The notes: generated by a model from the letters alone, not told the origin. Positions 15,928 through 25,738 are shown, numbered from the stretch's first letter. The stretch: DNA of 64,000 nucleotides from Pseudomonas sp. LBUM920 (GCF_003852315.1 NZ_CP027762.1:1841501-1905500); one strand, 5' to 3'. A program made the numbers and translations.

Positions 15928-17187
15928 ATGACGCTGCTCAGAACAAGCTTCCTCAACGGTATCGCGGTCGTTATCAAGATGCTCACCTTGCTGGGCATCA
16001 ATAAAATGTTGGCCATCTATGTGGGCCCGTCGGGTTACGCTGCCCTGGGGCAGTTTCAGAACGCCGTGCAAATGGTAACGACGTTCTCGACAGGGGCCAT
16101 CAGTACTGGCGTCACGAAGTACACGGCTGAATATCAAAACGATGAAGATGCCCAGCGCCGGGTTTGGCGCACGGCGGGTACGATTGCCTGTATGGGATCT
16201 GTATTGACATCAGTGCTTATCGTTATATTCAGCAAGCCGTTGGCAGTGTGGTGTTTTAATGATGAGGCCATGTACAGCGTATTTATCTGGTGTGCGGCTA
16301 CCGTCATATTCTTTTCATTCAATACATTATTGCTTGCGATCCTTAATGGTAAAAAGGAAATTAATCGATACATACTGGCTAATATCGGTGGAAGCCTCCT
16401 TTCTTTACTAGTCATTATCATTATGGTAAGACAGTTTGGTCTATATGGTGCGCTGATTTCATTGGTGCTGTATCAGTCTATCGCCTTCCTCGTGACATGC
16501 CTGCTGTGTTACAGAACCGAATGGTTCCGATTTTCCAATCTACTCGGAAAGTTAGACAGGCAAATTGCGATAAACCTGACAAAGTTTACCGCCATGGCGC
16601 TCACGACTGCTGCGTGCGTGCCCGTTAGCCATATTCTGGTGCGTAATTATCTAGGCGCGGAGTTTGGATGGGAAACCGCTGGGTATTGGGAAGCCATGTG
16701 GCGTCTGAGTACAGCTTATCTTCTATTAGTGACAACAACGCTGGGCTTGTATTTTTTACCCAAATTGTCAGAACTGATCAACCCGCTGGATATCAAGAGA
16801 GAGATTCTTCAAGGTTATAAACTGATTCTTCCTGTGGCGATGGTGTGCGGGGTAGTGATCTACAGTTTGAGGGATTTTATTATCGGCTTACTGTTTACCC
16901 AGGCGTTCAGTCCGATGCGGGATTTTTTCGCATGGCAGATGCTGGGAGACACGCTTAAAATTGCCAGCTGGATTCTTGCTTACCTGATGCTGGGTAAGGC
17001 AATGGTTAAAATGTATATTCTTACAGAGGTATTTTTTGCACTCAGTTTTTACGTGCTTACGGTGTTGCTGACCAAGGTGGGCGGTCCGGTGGGTGTGACC
17101 TGGGCTCACGCAGCTAATTACGGTATGTACTTGATAGTCATGTACTTTCTTATTTATAGAAAGCTGAATAAAAATAACGCAGGATAA
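15928..17187 (+). CDS. wzx: O-antigen flippase Wzx (WzxE-like)
   Basis: A 419-residue integral membrane protein with about twelve hydrophobic segments. The opening LLRTSFLNGIAVVIKMLTLL and GPSGYAALGQFQN resemble the WzxE group of the MOP exporter superfamily, which moves undecaprenyl-linked repeat units to the periplasm. It starts three bases after the aminotransferase stop, so both are in one operon. Together with the Wzy-like protein downstream it indicates the Wzx/Wzy route rather than an ABC exporter. Confidence 0.85.
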   Translation: MTLLRTSFLNGIAVVIKMLTLLGINKMLAIYVGPSGYAALGQFQNAVQMVTTFSTGAISTGVTKYTAEYQNDEDAQRRVWRTAGTIACMGSVLTSVLIVIFSKPLAVWCFNDEAMYSVFIWCAATVIFFSFNTLLLAILNGKKEINRYILANIGGSLLSLLVIIIMVRQFGLYGALISLVLYQSIAFLVTCLLCYRTEWFRFSNLLGKLDRQIAINLTKFTAMALTTAACVPVSHILVRNYLGAEFGWETAGYWEAMWRLSTAYLLLVTTTLGLYFLPKLSELINPLDIKREILQGYKLILPVAMVCGVVIYSLRDFIIGLLFTQAFSPMRDFFAWQMLGDTLKIASWILAYLMLGKAMVKMYILTEVFFALSFYVLTVLLTKVGGPVGVTWAHAANYGMYLIVMYFLIYRKLNKNNAG

Positions 17188-17200
17188 GGATGTGTTGCCC

Positions 17201-18649
17201 ATGAGTCGCTTGCTATCTTCAATCCGCGATTTGATTCTAATGCAAACAGACGTCGACAAGAGCGTCGATTTGGCGGAAGTGTATGGGGCGATACTGTGGG
17301 CGGCCGATAAAGGTATTTATGACGACCCCGAACTGGAAGAAATATTAACTGCTCGATGCATGAGTAGGCTGTCAGTGGACGAAATTCACTCGCCGTTGAA
17401 GGATTGTATTCATCTGATCTCGGAGCCCTATCTGATTGGCGGGCACACGCGGCTGATGGAGCAACTTTCGACAATGCATGCGGAAAAGCCTGCTCTGCTG
17501 ATAACGCGTAAAAGTGCCCAGAGTGCGATCGAACGAACTCAAGGTTTTTTTTCCGAAAGCACCCTGACCAGTGCTTCCACACCCATCGAGAAAATTGCTG
17601 AGATTATTCAGTGCCTCAAACCGTATAAAAGAGTGGTGATGCATATTCACCCAGATGATATGGTTTCTGTCATCGCATGCAAGATTCTAAAGACTGTCAG
17701 CACGGCGAAGATTTATTTTGTAAATCATGCTGATCATGTGTTTACTTACGGCAGCTCGGTGGCAGATGTCTACTTTGAACTAAGCACGTTTGGCCGTCGT
17801 CGAGACCTGAAAAAAACGATCTCTGGCAGTAAGTCTTTTCTAGGGATTCCGTTGACAAGTAAGTTGGTACCAAAGCATCACAGCCTACCCAATAAAAATA
17901 GCACGTTAAATTTTTTCAGTGCGGCGTCGCCCTTCAAGTTCAAACCGGTCAAAGGCTATGATCTTAGGCCTGCCATACGCAAGGTGCTGACTGAGTTTAA
18001 ACATTCCACCTTCTGGATCGTCGGTGCCAACCCGCTTACCAATACGTGGTGGTGGCCAATAAAGTTGCGATACTGGAACAGGTTTAAAGTGGTTTCCTCG
18101 CTGCCATACGAAAGCTACCTGGCGCTCTTGGAACGTGCAGATTTTTACGTCGACAGTTATCCAACGCCGGGTGGGACTGCCTTCGCGGAGCAACTTTTCA
18201 ATGGGCGCCGTTGTGTCGGGTTACGCGCGCCTATACAAGGTTATTCACCCGCCGATAATTTGAAGAGTGAGAGTGTAGAGGGGTTTATCGACAGTGTTTT
18301 TCAGGGGGGTAATGATAGAGCTGTCATTGCGTCAGTGCTGGCCGTTAATGGGTATGAGGCAGTTAAGTCACGGTATCTGGCTTGTCTCTACGAAGATATC
18401 ATGTGCGCCAATGAGATGGAGAAGCACGTGGCGTGGACGGGGGATATTAGCGTCTACGAGCAGCCGGGAAAAATAACCACGGCAATTCCGCCGGAGGTCG
18501 TTTCCAGATTAATCGAATTTGATAAAAAATTTATGCGTGTTCTGTTTCTCGAGCTCAGCGCCACGCAGAAAATCAAAGTGGCCCTTAAACTTGCGCGTTT
18601 GAAAGTCAGCGAGCTTCTCCCTAAAAAAAGCCGGTCGGGTAAAGCATGA
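17201..18649 (+). CDS. Putative GT-B-type glycosyltransferase
   Basis: A 482-residue cytosolic-looking protein. The region around residues 320-350 (DSYPTPGGTAFAEQLFNGRRCVGL) resembles the donor-binding end of GT-B glycosyltransferases, where a GGT-x(3)-E stretch contacts the nucleotide sugar. The first ~200 residues are not familiar to me. The carboxy end is basic (LPKKSRSGKA) and may lie on the membrane. The ATG at 17201 has AAGGA ten bases before it; a GTG at 17192 in the same frame is too close to that signal. It overlaps wzy by four bases (ATGA), so the two are coupled. The sugar it transfers cannot be told from sequence. Confidence 0.6.
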   Translation: MSRLLSSIRDLILMQTDVDKSVDLAEVYGAILWAADKGIYDDPELEEILTARCMSRLSVDEIHSPLKDCIHLISEPYLIGGHTRLMEQLSTMHAEKPALLITRKSAQSAIERTQGFFSESTLTSASTPIEKIAEIIQCLKPYKRVVMHIHPDDMVSVIACKILKTVSTAKIYFVNHADHVFTYGSSVADVYFELSTFGRRRDLKKTISGSKSFLGIPLTSKLVPKHHSLPNKNSTLNFFSAASPFKFKPVKGYDLRPAIRKVLTEFKHSTFWIVGANPLTNTWWWPIKLRYWNRFKVVSSLPYESYLALLERADFYVDSYPTPGGTAFAEQLFNGRRCVGLRAPIQGYSPADNLKSESVEGFIDSVFQGGNDRAVIASVLAVNGYEAVKSRYLACLYEDIMCANEMEKHVAWTGDISVYEQPGKITTAIPPEVVSRLIEFDKKFMRVLFLELSATQKIKVALKLARLKVSELLPKKSRSGKA

Positions 18650-19881
18650 GGGCATTAGCGTTACGCTTACTTCTAATAATGCTCATACTCTCGGACTATT
18701 TCATTTTAACGCTCCACGCTCCCAGTGCCGTTGGAGCCTGGCGCGAAGGGCTTGTACTGGCGTATGTGCTTCTGACCGGGTTAATCACATTTTTCCAAAT
18801 CGGAACACGTTATACAATTCCCGCGCGGTATAAAGAACAGCTGTTGATTATTCTGTTTTTTATAATATTTTATTGTATCTGCGGCGAGCTTTCCGAAGCA
18901 TCATTTCGGATGTTTCGGTCGTTTGCTATGCCGATCCTCTTTGCCCTCATGATCAATGCGGTGTGCCTGGGTCTGGCGCTAGAAACGAAGTTGCGCATTA
19001 TATTTTCAACACTCGTCGTAATGACGTTTGTCTCAGGCGGTTATGCCATTTATCAATACCTGACAATCAGCGATCCGGAACAATTCTGGTATTGGCCGCT
19101 ATTGTCCGAGAAAGGTTTTGAATTGGAGACTTATAATTCCATGAGAGACGGAAATCCGAGAATGTCGGGTTTCTTTACGGGCACCCTTGAGTTTGCGGCC
19201 TTTAATTTGAATACCACGCTCTTTGCGTGCTGTCTGCTTGTGCAAGCCTTTAGGGAGAAGACCTATGACCGACGCTTTTTCCTGTATCTGTTGGTGGCCC
19301 TTTTTTCCACTGCGCTGATTATTTATGGTTCGGTAAGGACGGCAGCTATTGGTATGGTTTCAGCTGTGTTTTTCCTGGCACTGTTACAGTTATTACGTCG
19401 AAGCTTTTTTATCGGCTTTCTCGGATATAGTTATTTTATCTGCGTGACGGGCTCTATTTTTCTATACCTTGCACTGGGATATACGGAAGATCTTTCTGCC
19501 CTTGACCGGGTTCGGCAGTGGTTGGTGGTGCTTGAATCACTCAATACAATGCCACTGGGTCTGGGTTTCGGTGCTATTGGACCAGGTCAACTATATTGGT
19601 TTGATTCACTGTGGTTGAATCTGCTGGCGTCCTCTGGTTATCTGGGCGTCGCTTTGATGCTCGGTCTGATCTGTTTCTACAGCAGGATTGTCATCGCTAC
19701 CCAACAGCTGCGTATTGGGGGTAATGTGTTTATGAGGGGGGTGGCTGATTATATGGTAATCAGCTACCCGTTTTTCCTGAGCAGCTTTTTCTTTCAGTCA
19801 TATACGAATAGTGTAGTACTGTACCTTTTTGCGTTGATTGCAGTGGTGGTGATGTATGAGTCGAAATATCGTGCAAGCTAA
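18646..19881 (+). CDS. Putative O-antigen polymerase Wzy
   Basis: A 411-residue protein with ten or more hydrophobic segments and a large hydrophilic loop around residues 145-190 (DPEQFWYWPLLSEKG to GNPRMSGFF). A second conserved-looking stretch, PLGLGFGAIGP near residue 303, resembles the G-x-G-x-G region of O-antigen ligase/polymerase families. Wzy proteins are poorly conserved, so the call rests on topology, these motifs and position between glycosyltransferases. It starts within the preceding stop (ATGA) and overlaps the next gene by 26 bases if that gene starts at 19856. A WaaL ligase is the alternative, but those map elsewhere. Confidence 0.7.
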   Translation: MRALALRLLLIMLILSDYFILTLHAPSAVGAWREGLVLAYVLLTGLITFFQIGTRYTIPARYKEQLLIILFFIIFYCICGELSEASFRMFRSFAMPILFALMINAVCLGLALETKLRIIFSTLVVMTFVSGGYAIYQYLTISDPEQFWYWPLLSEKGFELETYNSMRDGNPRMSGFFTGTLEFAAFNLNTTLFACCLLVQAFREKTYDRRFFLYLLVALFSTALIIYGSVRTAAIGMVSAVFFLALLQLLRRSFFIGFLGYSYFICVTGSIFLYLALGYTEDLSALDRVRQWLVVLESLNTMPLGLGFGAIGPGQLYWFDSLWLNLLASSGYLGVALMLGLICFYSRIVIATQQLRIGGNVFMRGVADYMVISYPFFLSSFFFQSYTNSVVLYLFALIAVVVMYESKYRAS

Positions 19882-20749
19882 AATGTCGATATTGATCGTT
19901 CTTTATAAAAGGCATTATAGAGAATCTGCTGCCATCACGACGTTATTGAGTAATGTCGCACCTTTTCGTGCGCAAGGTATCGACGTTGAATTTTTTGTAT
20001 GGAATAACACGCCTGAATGCTCTCCGGCGTTATCGGCTGAGAATTTGACGTGGCTTGAAGGTAATAATGACGGTTTAGCTTACATTTATAATCGCGTTGC
20101 AGACATGGCGTTTGCAGGGGGAGCGACGCATTTCATGATCTCGGATGACGATACGGATTACTCAAGCCAGAATTACGTAGAGGCGATTTCCCGCGCGCTT
20201 GAATTCGAAGCCACTTCGGCAGCTGATTTGTTTGGCGTCATGGTGCCCAAAGTTTACTCAAGAGAAAAATTGGTAAGTCCGGGACTTCGCTTCTGGTTCT
20301 TCGGCCGATTATCCGACGACGTTGACAGTGGCATAAACTCATCGCGTAATAAACTAGCTATCAATAGTGGTGTGATTTTCAATAAGTTTTGTTATGAGAA
20401 AATGTCACCGCTGTTTGATGAGCGTCTTAAGTTTTATGCGACGGATACCGCATTCTTTGTAAGGTATGAATCCTTTTATCCTCATTTTTATGTGTTGGAC
20501 ACGTGTTTGCAGCACGACCTTTCCGAACATACATCGGACAGCGCCGAACGAGCCATTTTTCGCTTTCAGGAAATGATCTTGGGCTTACGCGTCATCTTCG
20601 AGCATAAGGGATACCTCTTTCATGGCTTTATGGAGGCGTATCTGCTCGTCTCCTCGTTAAGAAAAAGCCTCTCCTATAAAAACACAGGATTTTTCCGTTC
20701 CTATTACACGTCGTTTAAAGGAAAAAATAATGCTGATAGAATTAGTTGA
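19856..20749 (+). CDS. Family 2-like glycosyltransferase
   Basis: A 297-residue GT-A-fold protein. SILIVLYKRHY near the start and NNDGLAYIYNRV (about residue 70) are followed by MISDDDTDY near residue 99, a D-x-D-type metal site typical of family 2 and galactofuranosyl or rhamnosyl transferases. DERLKFYATDTAFFVRY near residue 195 is the usual acceptor-side ED/TD motif region. An alternative ATG at 19883, directly before SILIVLY and just after the wzy stop, would remove nine residues; neither start has a strong ribosome-binding site. Linkage and sugar unknown. Confidence 0.75.
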   Translation: MSRNIVQAKMSILIVLYKRHYRESAAITTLLSNVAPFRAQGIDVEFFVWNNTPECSPALSAENLTWLEGNNDGLAYIYNRVADMAFAGGATHFMISDDDTDYSSQNYVEAISRALEFEATSAADLFGVMVPKVYSREKLVSPGLRFWFFGRLSDDVDSGINSSRNKLAINSGVIFNKFCYEKMSPLFDERLKFYATDTAFFVRYESFYPHFYVLDTCLQHDLSEHTSDSAERAIFRFQEMILGLRVIFEHKGYLFHGFMEAYLLVSSLRKSLSYKNTGFFRSYYTSFKGKNNADRIS

Positions 20750-21419
20750 ATTTCTTTCTTTAAAAGTGAGAAAACGTGGTATCACAATTGATAAGCGCAT
20801 TTCTGATGCCTATCTGTTGAATCTCGTTTTGTCAAAAGTGGTAATGGCGATAAACGGGTTTTTAAAATTTAGAAGGTTGTCAGTTATTCTTGTAGGAAAA
20901 GGCGTTACTCTGAAAGCCAGATCAATGATCACTACAGGTAAAGGCTTGGTTATTGATGAGGGATGCTTTATCGACGCATTGGCGGTCAAGGGTATTGTCT
21001 TCGGGCGGGGGGTTTCCTTAAAGAAAAATGTTACAATCGAGTGCACGGGTAGTTTGACTAAATTAGGCGAAGGGCTCTCGGTGGGTAACGATGTGGGCAT
21101 TGGCAGCGGTAGTTTTTTAGGCTGCGCCGGTGGCGTTACTATAGGGAGTGACACAATCATCGGGAATTATGTTTCGTTTCATTCGGAGAATCACAATTTT
21201 TCCGACCCCGCCATACCGATTCGTCTTCAGGGCGTTAACAATGAAGGGATCCACATCGGCAATAATTGTTGGATAGGGGCTAAAGTGACTGTTCTGGATG
21301 GTGTTGTTCTTGAGGACGGGTGCGTTGTAGCCGCAGGAGCAGTCTTGAAGGCGGGACGATACGCTGCCAACTCCATATACGCGGGCGTTCCGGCAAAGCG
21401 CATAAAAGAACGCAGCTAA
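20730..21419 (+). CDS. Hexapeptide-repeat acyltransferase
   Basis: A 229-residue protein with a helical amino end of about 60 residues and then left-handed beta-helix hexapeptide repeats. VSFHSENHNFSDP carries the His expected of the CysE/WcaF-type active site, and GIHIGNNCWIGAKVTVLDGV, CVVAAGAVLKAG and SIYAGVPAKRI are the characteristic coils and end. It probably transfers an acetyl group to a sugar; with the FdtB-like aminotransferase in the same operon, N-acetylation of a 3-amino sugar nucleotide is one possibility and O-acetylation another. It overlaps the preceding gene by 20 bases and has an AAAGGA site before the ATG. Confidence 0.78.
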   Translation: MLIELVEFLSLKVRKRGITIDKRISDAYLLNLVLSKVVMAINGFLKFRRLSVILVGKGVTLKARSMITTGKGLVIDEGCFIDALAVKGIVFGRGVSLKKNVTIECTGSLTKLGEGLSVGNDVGIGSGSFLGCAGGVTIGSDTIIGNYVSFHSENHNFSDPAIPIRLQGVNNEGIHIGNNCWIGAKVTVLDGVVLEDGCVVAAGAVLKAGRYAANSIYAGVPAKRIKERS

Positions 21420-21429
21420 AGGATTTGCA

Positions 21430-22524
21430 GTGAAAAAAATTATATTTTTCCATTTGTTGAATGACTACAGCGGGAGCCCTAAGGTTCTTTTGCAGGTTAT
21501 TGAGGCAGTGGCAAAGAAAGGCTTTGAGGCCGAATTATATGTGGGAGGGGGCGCTGAAGGCGGTTTTCTCTCTTCGGCGCCATGCGTGCAAAAACGCTAT
21601 TTTTATAAGAGATTTGAAAATAAATATTTGACGCTGTTGAGCTATAGTCTTTCCCAGCTGATTCTGTTTATAAAATTATTACGCTATCGTCAAGTCTCTG
21701 CGATTTTCTATGTCAATACGTTACTTCCCTTCGGCGCGGCATTAGCAGGGAGAGTGCTCGGCATCCCGGTTATTTATCATATTCATGAAACGTCAATCCG
21801 CCCTAGACCCCTGAAGCTCTTTCTGCGGTGGATGGTTGAAAGGTGCTCCAGCAAAAATATTTTCGTCTCGCACTTTTTAGCCAGGGCTGAATCTTTTACG
21901 AACATAGAAAGTCGTGTGATTTATAATTCGATTCCGCAGGATATGGTCAGTAGTGGTGCGAATCACGTATATCCTTACGCGTCGGGTAATAAATTCAATG
22001 TGCTGATGATCTGCTCCTTAAAAGCTTACAAAGGTGTGAATGAATTCGTACGTATTGCTGATCTGTTAAGCGGTCAACAGGATATCGAATTTGATTTGGT
22101 GCTCGGTGCCAGTGATTCTGAGGTGGATGATTTTTTTTCGTCCGTCACGTTGCCTGATAACTTGACCATTATTTCCCGGTGCAAGGATGTTATTCCTTAT
22201 TATCAGAGGGCGAGTGTTTTACTGAGCCTTTCGAAGCCGGAGGAGTGGGTGGAGACGTTTGGCTTGACGATTCTCGAGGCGCTTTCGTTTGGTGTACCTT
22301 GTATTGTTCCTCCGGTAGGTGGACCTGTCGAACTGGTGTCGGAGGACAAGGAAGGTTATCTCATTGATTCAAACCGTGTGGAGGACATCGCCGCCAAACT
22401 GGCGTTTCTCCATAAAAATCCTGAGGTGTGCTTTCGCTTGTCTGAGGCTGCAAGAGTGAAGTCACTTAGTTTCTCAGTTGATAACTTTGAAAGTGATGTG
22501 ATTGAGGTGTTTAATGGGGTTTAA
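21430..22524 (+). CDS. Family 4 glycosyltransferase
   Basis: A 364-residue GT-B glycosyltransferase. The amino half has YSGSPKVLLQVIEA and YHIHETSIRP; the carboxy half has NVLMICSLKAYKGVNEF and the retaining-GT4 motif E-x(7)-E within ETFGLTILEALSFG (about 275-290), followed by PCIVPPVGGPVELV. It begins with GTG at 21430 after an AAGGATT site, ten bases after the acyltransferase stop. Its stop lies inside the next gene's start region. Donor and acceptor are unknown. Confidence 0.82.
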   Translation: MKKIIFFHLLNDYSGSPKVLLQVIEAVAKKGFEAELYVGGGAEGGFLSSAPCVQKRYFYKRFENKYLTLLSYSLSQLILFIKLLRYRQVSAIFYVNTLLPFGAALAGRVLGIPVIYHIHETSIRPRPLKLFLRWMVERCSSKNIFVSHFLARAESFTNIESRVIYNSIPQDMVSSGANHVYPYASGNKFNVLMICSLKAYKGVNEFVRIADLLSGQQDIEFDLVLGASDSEVDDFFSSVTLPDNLTIISRCKDVIPYYQRASVLLSLSKPEEWVETFGLTILEALSFGVPCIVPPVGGPVELVSEDKEGYLIDSNRVEDIAAKLAFLHKNPEVCFRLSEAARVKSLSFSVDNFESDVIEVFNGV

Positions 22525-23620
22525 AATAGCAGTGATCGGCACGGTCGGTCTTCCGGCCCAGTATGGTGGGTGGGAAACGTTATCGGAGCAATTGGTCACT
22601 TACCTTGACCGAGAATATGGAATTTCGGTCTATTGCAGCGCACGGTCATATCCAACTCGGCCTGCAAAGTATCGCAATGCCGACTTGATTTACCTTCCGT
22701 TGAAAGCTAACGGCGTGCAAAGTATTCCTTATGATATTGTCAGTATGCTGCATGCCTACCGAAAGAATGATATTTTGGTGGTGCTGGGTGTGTCGGGTTG
22801 TATAGCGCTTCCTTTTTTAAAGCTGCTTACCAAGAAAAAGGTTGTAGTCAATATTGACGGCTACGAGTGGAAACGCGCTAAGTGGTCAATGCTGGCGAAG
22901 AAATTCCTGAAGTTCTCAGAAGCCATGGCGGTTAAATACGCCGATGCTATTGTTACCGATAATAAAGTGCTTCAGGACTATGTCCGCGATGAGTACTCAC
23001 GTGAAAGTACTCTTATTGCCTACGGCGGCGATCAGGCCGCTACCAGTGCACTGAGAGAGGCGGACTTTGAGCATTATCCATTCCTTCGTAAGCCCTACGC
23101 GTTCTCAGTCTGTAGGATCGAGCCGGAGAATAATATTCATATTATTCTCGAGGCCTTCAGTACGGGTAGTTTGCCGTTGGTGATTGTGGGGAACTGGAAA
23201 CAAAGCGAATACGGTGTAGCCCTGCAGGATAAATACGCGAGCGTCGGGCATCTTCACTTATTGGATCCTATCTACAAAAGTGAAGAACTGAGTCCGTTGC
23301 GCAGTAACGCGACCGTCTACATTCACGGTCATAGTGCGGGTGGCACCAACCCGTCCCTGGTTGAGGCCATGTGGCTGAGTTTGCCTGTGATTGCATTCGA
23401 CGTATCTTTCAATCGTGCGTCTACTGAGGACGGTGCACAGTTTTTTTCGTCCAGCCAGGCACTTGTCGATTGCGCGTCACGTCTTTTTGCCAATGAAACC
23501 GAGCGCGCTGAGCTGGGTGGAAAAATGCATGAGATTGCGGTGCGTCGTTATCGTTGGGAAGGCGTCTCTTCTCAATACGACAAATTATTCAAAACGCTTC
23601 TTTCATCTGAGAGGACTTAA
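22514..23620 (+). CDS. DUF1972-type glycosyltransferase (rhamnosyltransferase-like)
   Basis: The 368-residue product opens with FKIAVIGTVGLPAQYGGWET, the hallmark of the DUF1972 amino domain found in beta-1,4-rhamnosyltransferases such as WchF. VVNIDGYEWKRAKWS is the matching second motif, and the carboxy half has the GT4-like HSAGGTNPSLVEAMW (E-x7-E variant). The family link suggests that a rhamnose or similar 6-deoxyhexose is transferred, but this is inference. ATG at 22514 has GAGG before it and overlaps the previous gene by 11 bases; an in-frame TTG at 22502 is less likely. Confidence 0.8.
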   Translation: MGFKIAVIGTVGLPAQYGGWETLSEQLVTYLDREYGISVYCSARSYPTRPAKYRNADLIYLPLKANGVQSIPYDIVSMLHAYRKNDILVVLGVSGCIALPFLKLLTKKKVVVNIDGYEWKRAKWSMLAKKFLKFSEAMAVKYADAIVTDNKVLQDYVRDEYSRESTLIAYGGDQAATSALREADFEHYPFLRKPYAFSVCRIEPENNIHIILEAFSTGSLPLVIVGNWKQSEYGVALQDKYASVGHLHLLDPIYKSEELSPLRSNATVYIHGHSAGGTNPSLVEAMWLSLPVIAFDVSFNRASTEDGAQFFSSSQALVDCASRLFANETERAELGGKMHEIAVRRYRWEGVSSQYDKLFKTLLSSERT

Positions 23621-23622
23621 CA

Positions 23623-24633
23623 ATGCTGGATGAAATTAGCGTTAGTTCCGCTCCAGGTGCGCCCACTGTACTTCTTACGGGCGGAACGGGATTTGTAGGG
23701 CGCTCAGTGCTGGATGCGTTGGTTAAGGCTCAGTATCAAGTGGTGAATGTAACCCGCAAGACGGTCCCTGCGCCGCTCCCTGGCGTGCAGGATTTTATTA
23801 TTGATTCGTTGACAGGGGGCATCGACTGGACAGCGCCACTGTCGGGTGTGGACGTGGTCATTCACTCTGCCGGTCGAGCGCACATCATGAACGAAACCCA
23901 TAGCAATCCATTGCAGGCGTTTCGGGAAGTTAATGTGAACGCTACGCTCAACCTGGCTCGGCAAGCCGCTGACGCCGGCGTTCAGAGATTCATTTATATA
24001 AGCTCGGTTAAAGTCAATGGTGAAGAAACCAGCGCTGGCCGTGCGTTTACGCCAAAGGATGTCCCTGCGCCGCTCGACGATTATGGAGTGTCCAAGCTGG
24101 AGGCAGAGCAAGCGCTCTTGGAGCTGGCGCGTCATACCTCAATGGACGTCGTCATCATTCGGCCCGTCCTGGTGTATGGGCCAGGCGTGAAAGCCAACTT
24201 TGAACGAATGCTCTCTGTCGTTGACAGGAAGCTGCCACTTCCTTTTCGCACGATTGATAACCGAAGAAGCCTTGTCTTCATTGATAATTTGGTCGATTTG
24301 ATTTGCGTGTGCATCAAACATCCTGCCGCTTCGAACCGCGTGTTCCTGGTAAGCGATGGTGACGATCTGTCTATTGGACAGATTCTGAAAAAGCTCGCCG
24401 TGGCGATGAACAAGCCATCCTATGTGTTTGCTTTTCCTTACGCGTTATTGAATGTTGCAGCAGCGATAATCGGCAAGAAAGATTTTTTGCAACGGTTGTG
24501 CGGTTCGCTTCAAGTCGATATCACAGACACGCGGGAATGCTTAAACTGGACACCTCCAGTCACTATTGACGAGGCTTTTGCAATCACGGCTCGGCATTAT
24601 CAAAAAAAGCAGAATGGGCCGTCGCATGGTTAA
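23623..24633 (+). CDS. WbpV-like NAD-dependent sugar-nucleotide 4-ketoreductase
   Basis: A 336-residue extended short-chain dehydrogenase. LLTGGTGFVGRSVL near residue 17 binds NAD(P), SSVKVNG and the catalytic YGVSKLEAEQ (about 149) are in the expected places, and HSAGRAHIMNE is a hallmark of the WbpV/WbpK branch. In that branch UDP-4-keto-6-deoxy-GlcNAc, the WbpM product, is reduced to UDP-QuiNAc or UDP-FucNAc. WbpM and a WbpL-like transferase in the same cluster support that role. Which epimer is made cannot be decided from sequence. It starts three bases after the previous stop, with GAGGA before the ATG. Confidence 0.82.
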   Translation: MLDEISVSSAPGAPTVLLTGGTGFVGRSVLDALVKAQYQVVNVTRKTVPAPLPGVQDFIIDSLTGGIDWTAPLSGVDVVIHSAGRAHIMNETHSNPLQAFREVNVNATLNLARQAADAGVQRFIYISSVKVNGEETSAGRAFTPKDVPAPLDDYGVSKLEAEQALLELARHTSMDVVIIRPVLVYGPGVKANFERMLSVVDRKLPLPFRTIDNRRSLVFIDNLVDLICVCIKHPAASNRVFLVSDGDDLSIGQILKKLAVAMNKPSYVFAFPYALLNVAAAIIGKKDFLQRLCGSLQVDITDTRECLNWTPPVTIDEAFAITARHYQKKQNGPSHG

Positions 24634-25738
24634 TTTGGCTGAGATGCTTAAGTCCAGGGATAATAATTTTAATTTTATCCGGATGCTTGCGGCATTTTTT
24701 GTGTTGGTGTCACACTCGTTTCCGCTATCCCGTGGCGCTACCGAAGTTGAGCCGTTGATGGCTCAGCTTGGAATAACACTCGGTGGTTTAGGCGTATTTA
24801 CTTTTTTTTGCATATCCGGATTTTTTATATCGCTGAGTTATGAGCGGTCCAAGACCAAAATTGATTTTATCGTGGCGAGATTTTTGAGGTTGTATCCTGC
24901 GCTGTTGGTTGTACTGGTGTTAAGCGCCTGGGTAATTGGTCCGTTATTCACTGACTTTAGTTTGCATGATTATTTTTCTTCTAAAGAAGTACATAAATAC
25001 ATCACAGGGAATTTGAAACTGAAAGATATTCACTTTCAGTTGCCAGGCTTGTTTCAGGATAATCCCTATCCCGGAATCAATGGTTCACTATGGACGTTGT
25101 ATTACGAGGTGCTGCTGTACGCAATGGTGTTTGCGCTCGGTGTTGTCGGTTGTTTGACTCATACTCGTCGGGTTTCGATATTTTTTGTGCTGTATTTTGT
25201 GTTTTATACAGTATTCAACCTGTTGCAAAAAAATGAGTACCTGATTGCAGGTTTCCAGCTTCGCACGTGGGTGCAGTGGAGCTTCGCATTTGTCATCGGG
25301 ATGGTATTTTATGCCTACCGAACCAAGGTTCGGCTGAGCGTCTGGATGTTAGCCCTTGGCTGGTTGGCCGCGCTGTGTTCCTACAGGTCTCCCTTGTTCG
25401 TAGAAGTGTTCGTGATCGCATGGAGTTATTCCGTCTTTTTCGTTGCCTTCAACACCCAGTGGTTCGCACGCCAATACAATAAGCTCGGGGATTACTCTTA
25501 CGGTTTGTACATATATGCTTTTCCTACTCAGGAGATCCTTGCGCACACGTGGAAAGGAATATCGCCCGTTGAAATGATTCTCGTGGCGCTTCCCGTTGCA
25601 CTGGTTCCGGCTGTCCTGTCGTGGCATTTGATAGAACACCCTTGTATTCTGCGCAAAAAAGCGCTGGCGTCCTGGTTGTCCCTGTCAATCGCCAAATATT
25701 CGGGAAAGTTTGCTAAGTATTCGTCTAAACGGTTGTGA
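24614..25738 (+). CDS. Acyltransferase family 3 membrane protein
   Basis: About 374 residues with ten hydrophobic segments. The opening NNFNFIRMLAAFFVLVSHSFPL contains the family's R and H (R-x(9)-H) and the later GSLWTLYYEVLLY motif is typical of acyltransferase-3 proteins such as OafA, which O-acylate surface sugars in the inner membrane. The start is uncertain: ATG at 24614 overlaps the previous gene by 20 bases, and ATGs at 24626 and 24644 are also possible; none has a clear ribosome-binding site. With the hexapeptide protein it gives the cluster two candidate acylation activities. Confidence 0.82.
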   Translation: MGRRMVNLAEMLKSRDNNFNFIRMLAAFFVLVSHSFPLSRGATEVEPLMAQLGITLGGLGVFTFFCISGFFISLSYERSKTKIDFIVARFLRLYPALLVVLVLSAWVIGPLFTDFSLHDYFSSKEVHKYITGNLKLKDIHFQLPGLFQDNPYPGINGSLWTLYYEVLLYAMVFALGVVGCLTHTRRVSIFFVLYFVFYTVFNLLQKNEYLIAGFQLRTWVQWSFAFVIGMVFYAYRTKVRLSVWMLALGWLAALCSYRSPLFVEVFVIAWSYSVFFVAFNTQWFARQYNKLGDYSYGLYIYAFPTQEILAHTWKGISPVEMILVALPVALVPAVLSWHLIEHPCILRKKALASWLSLSIAKYSGKFAKYSSKRL

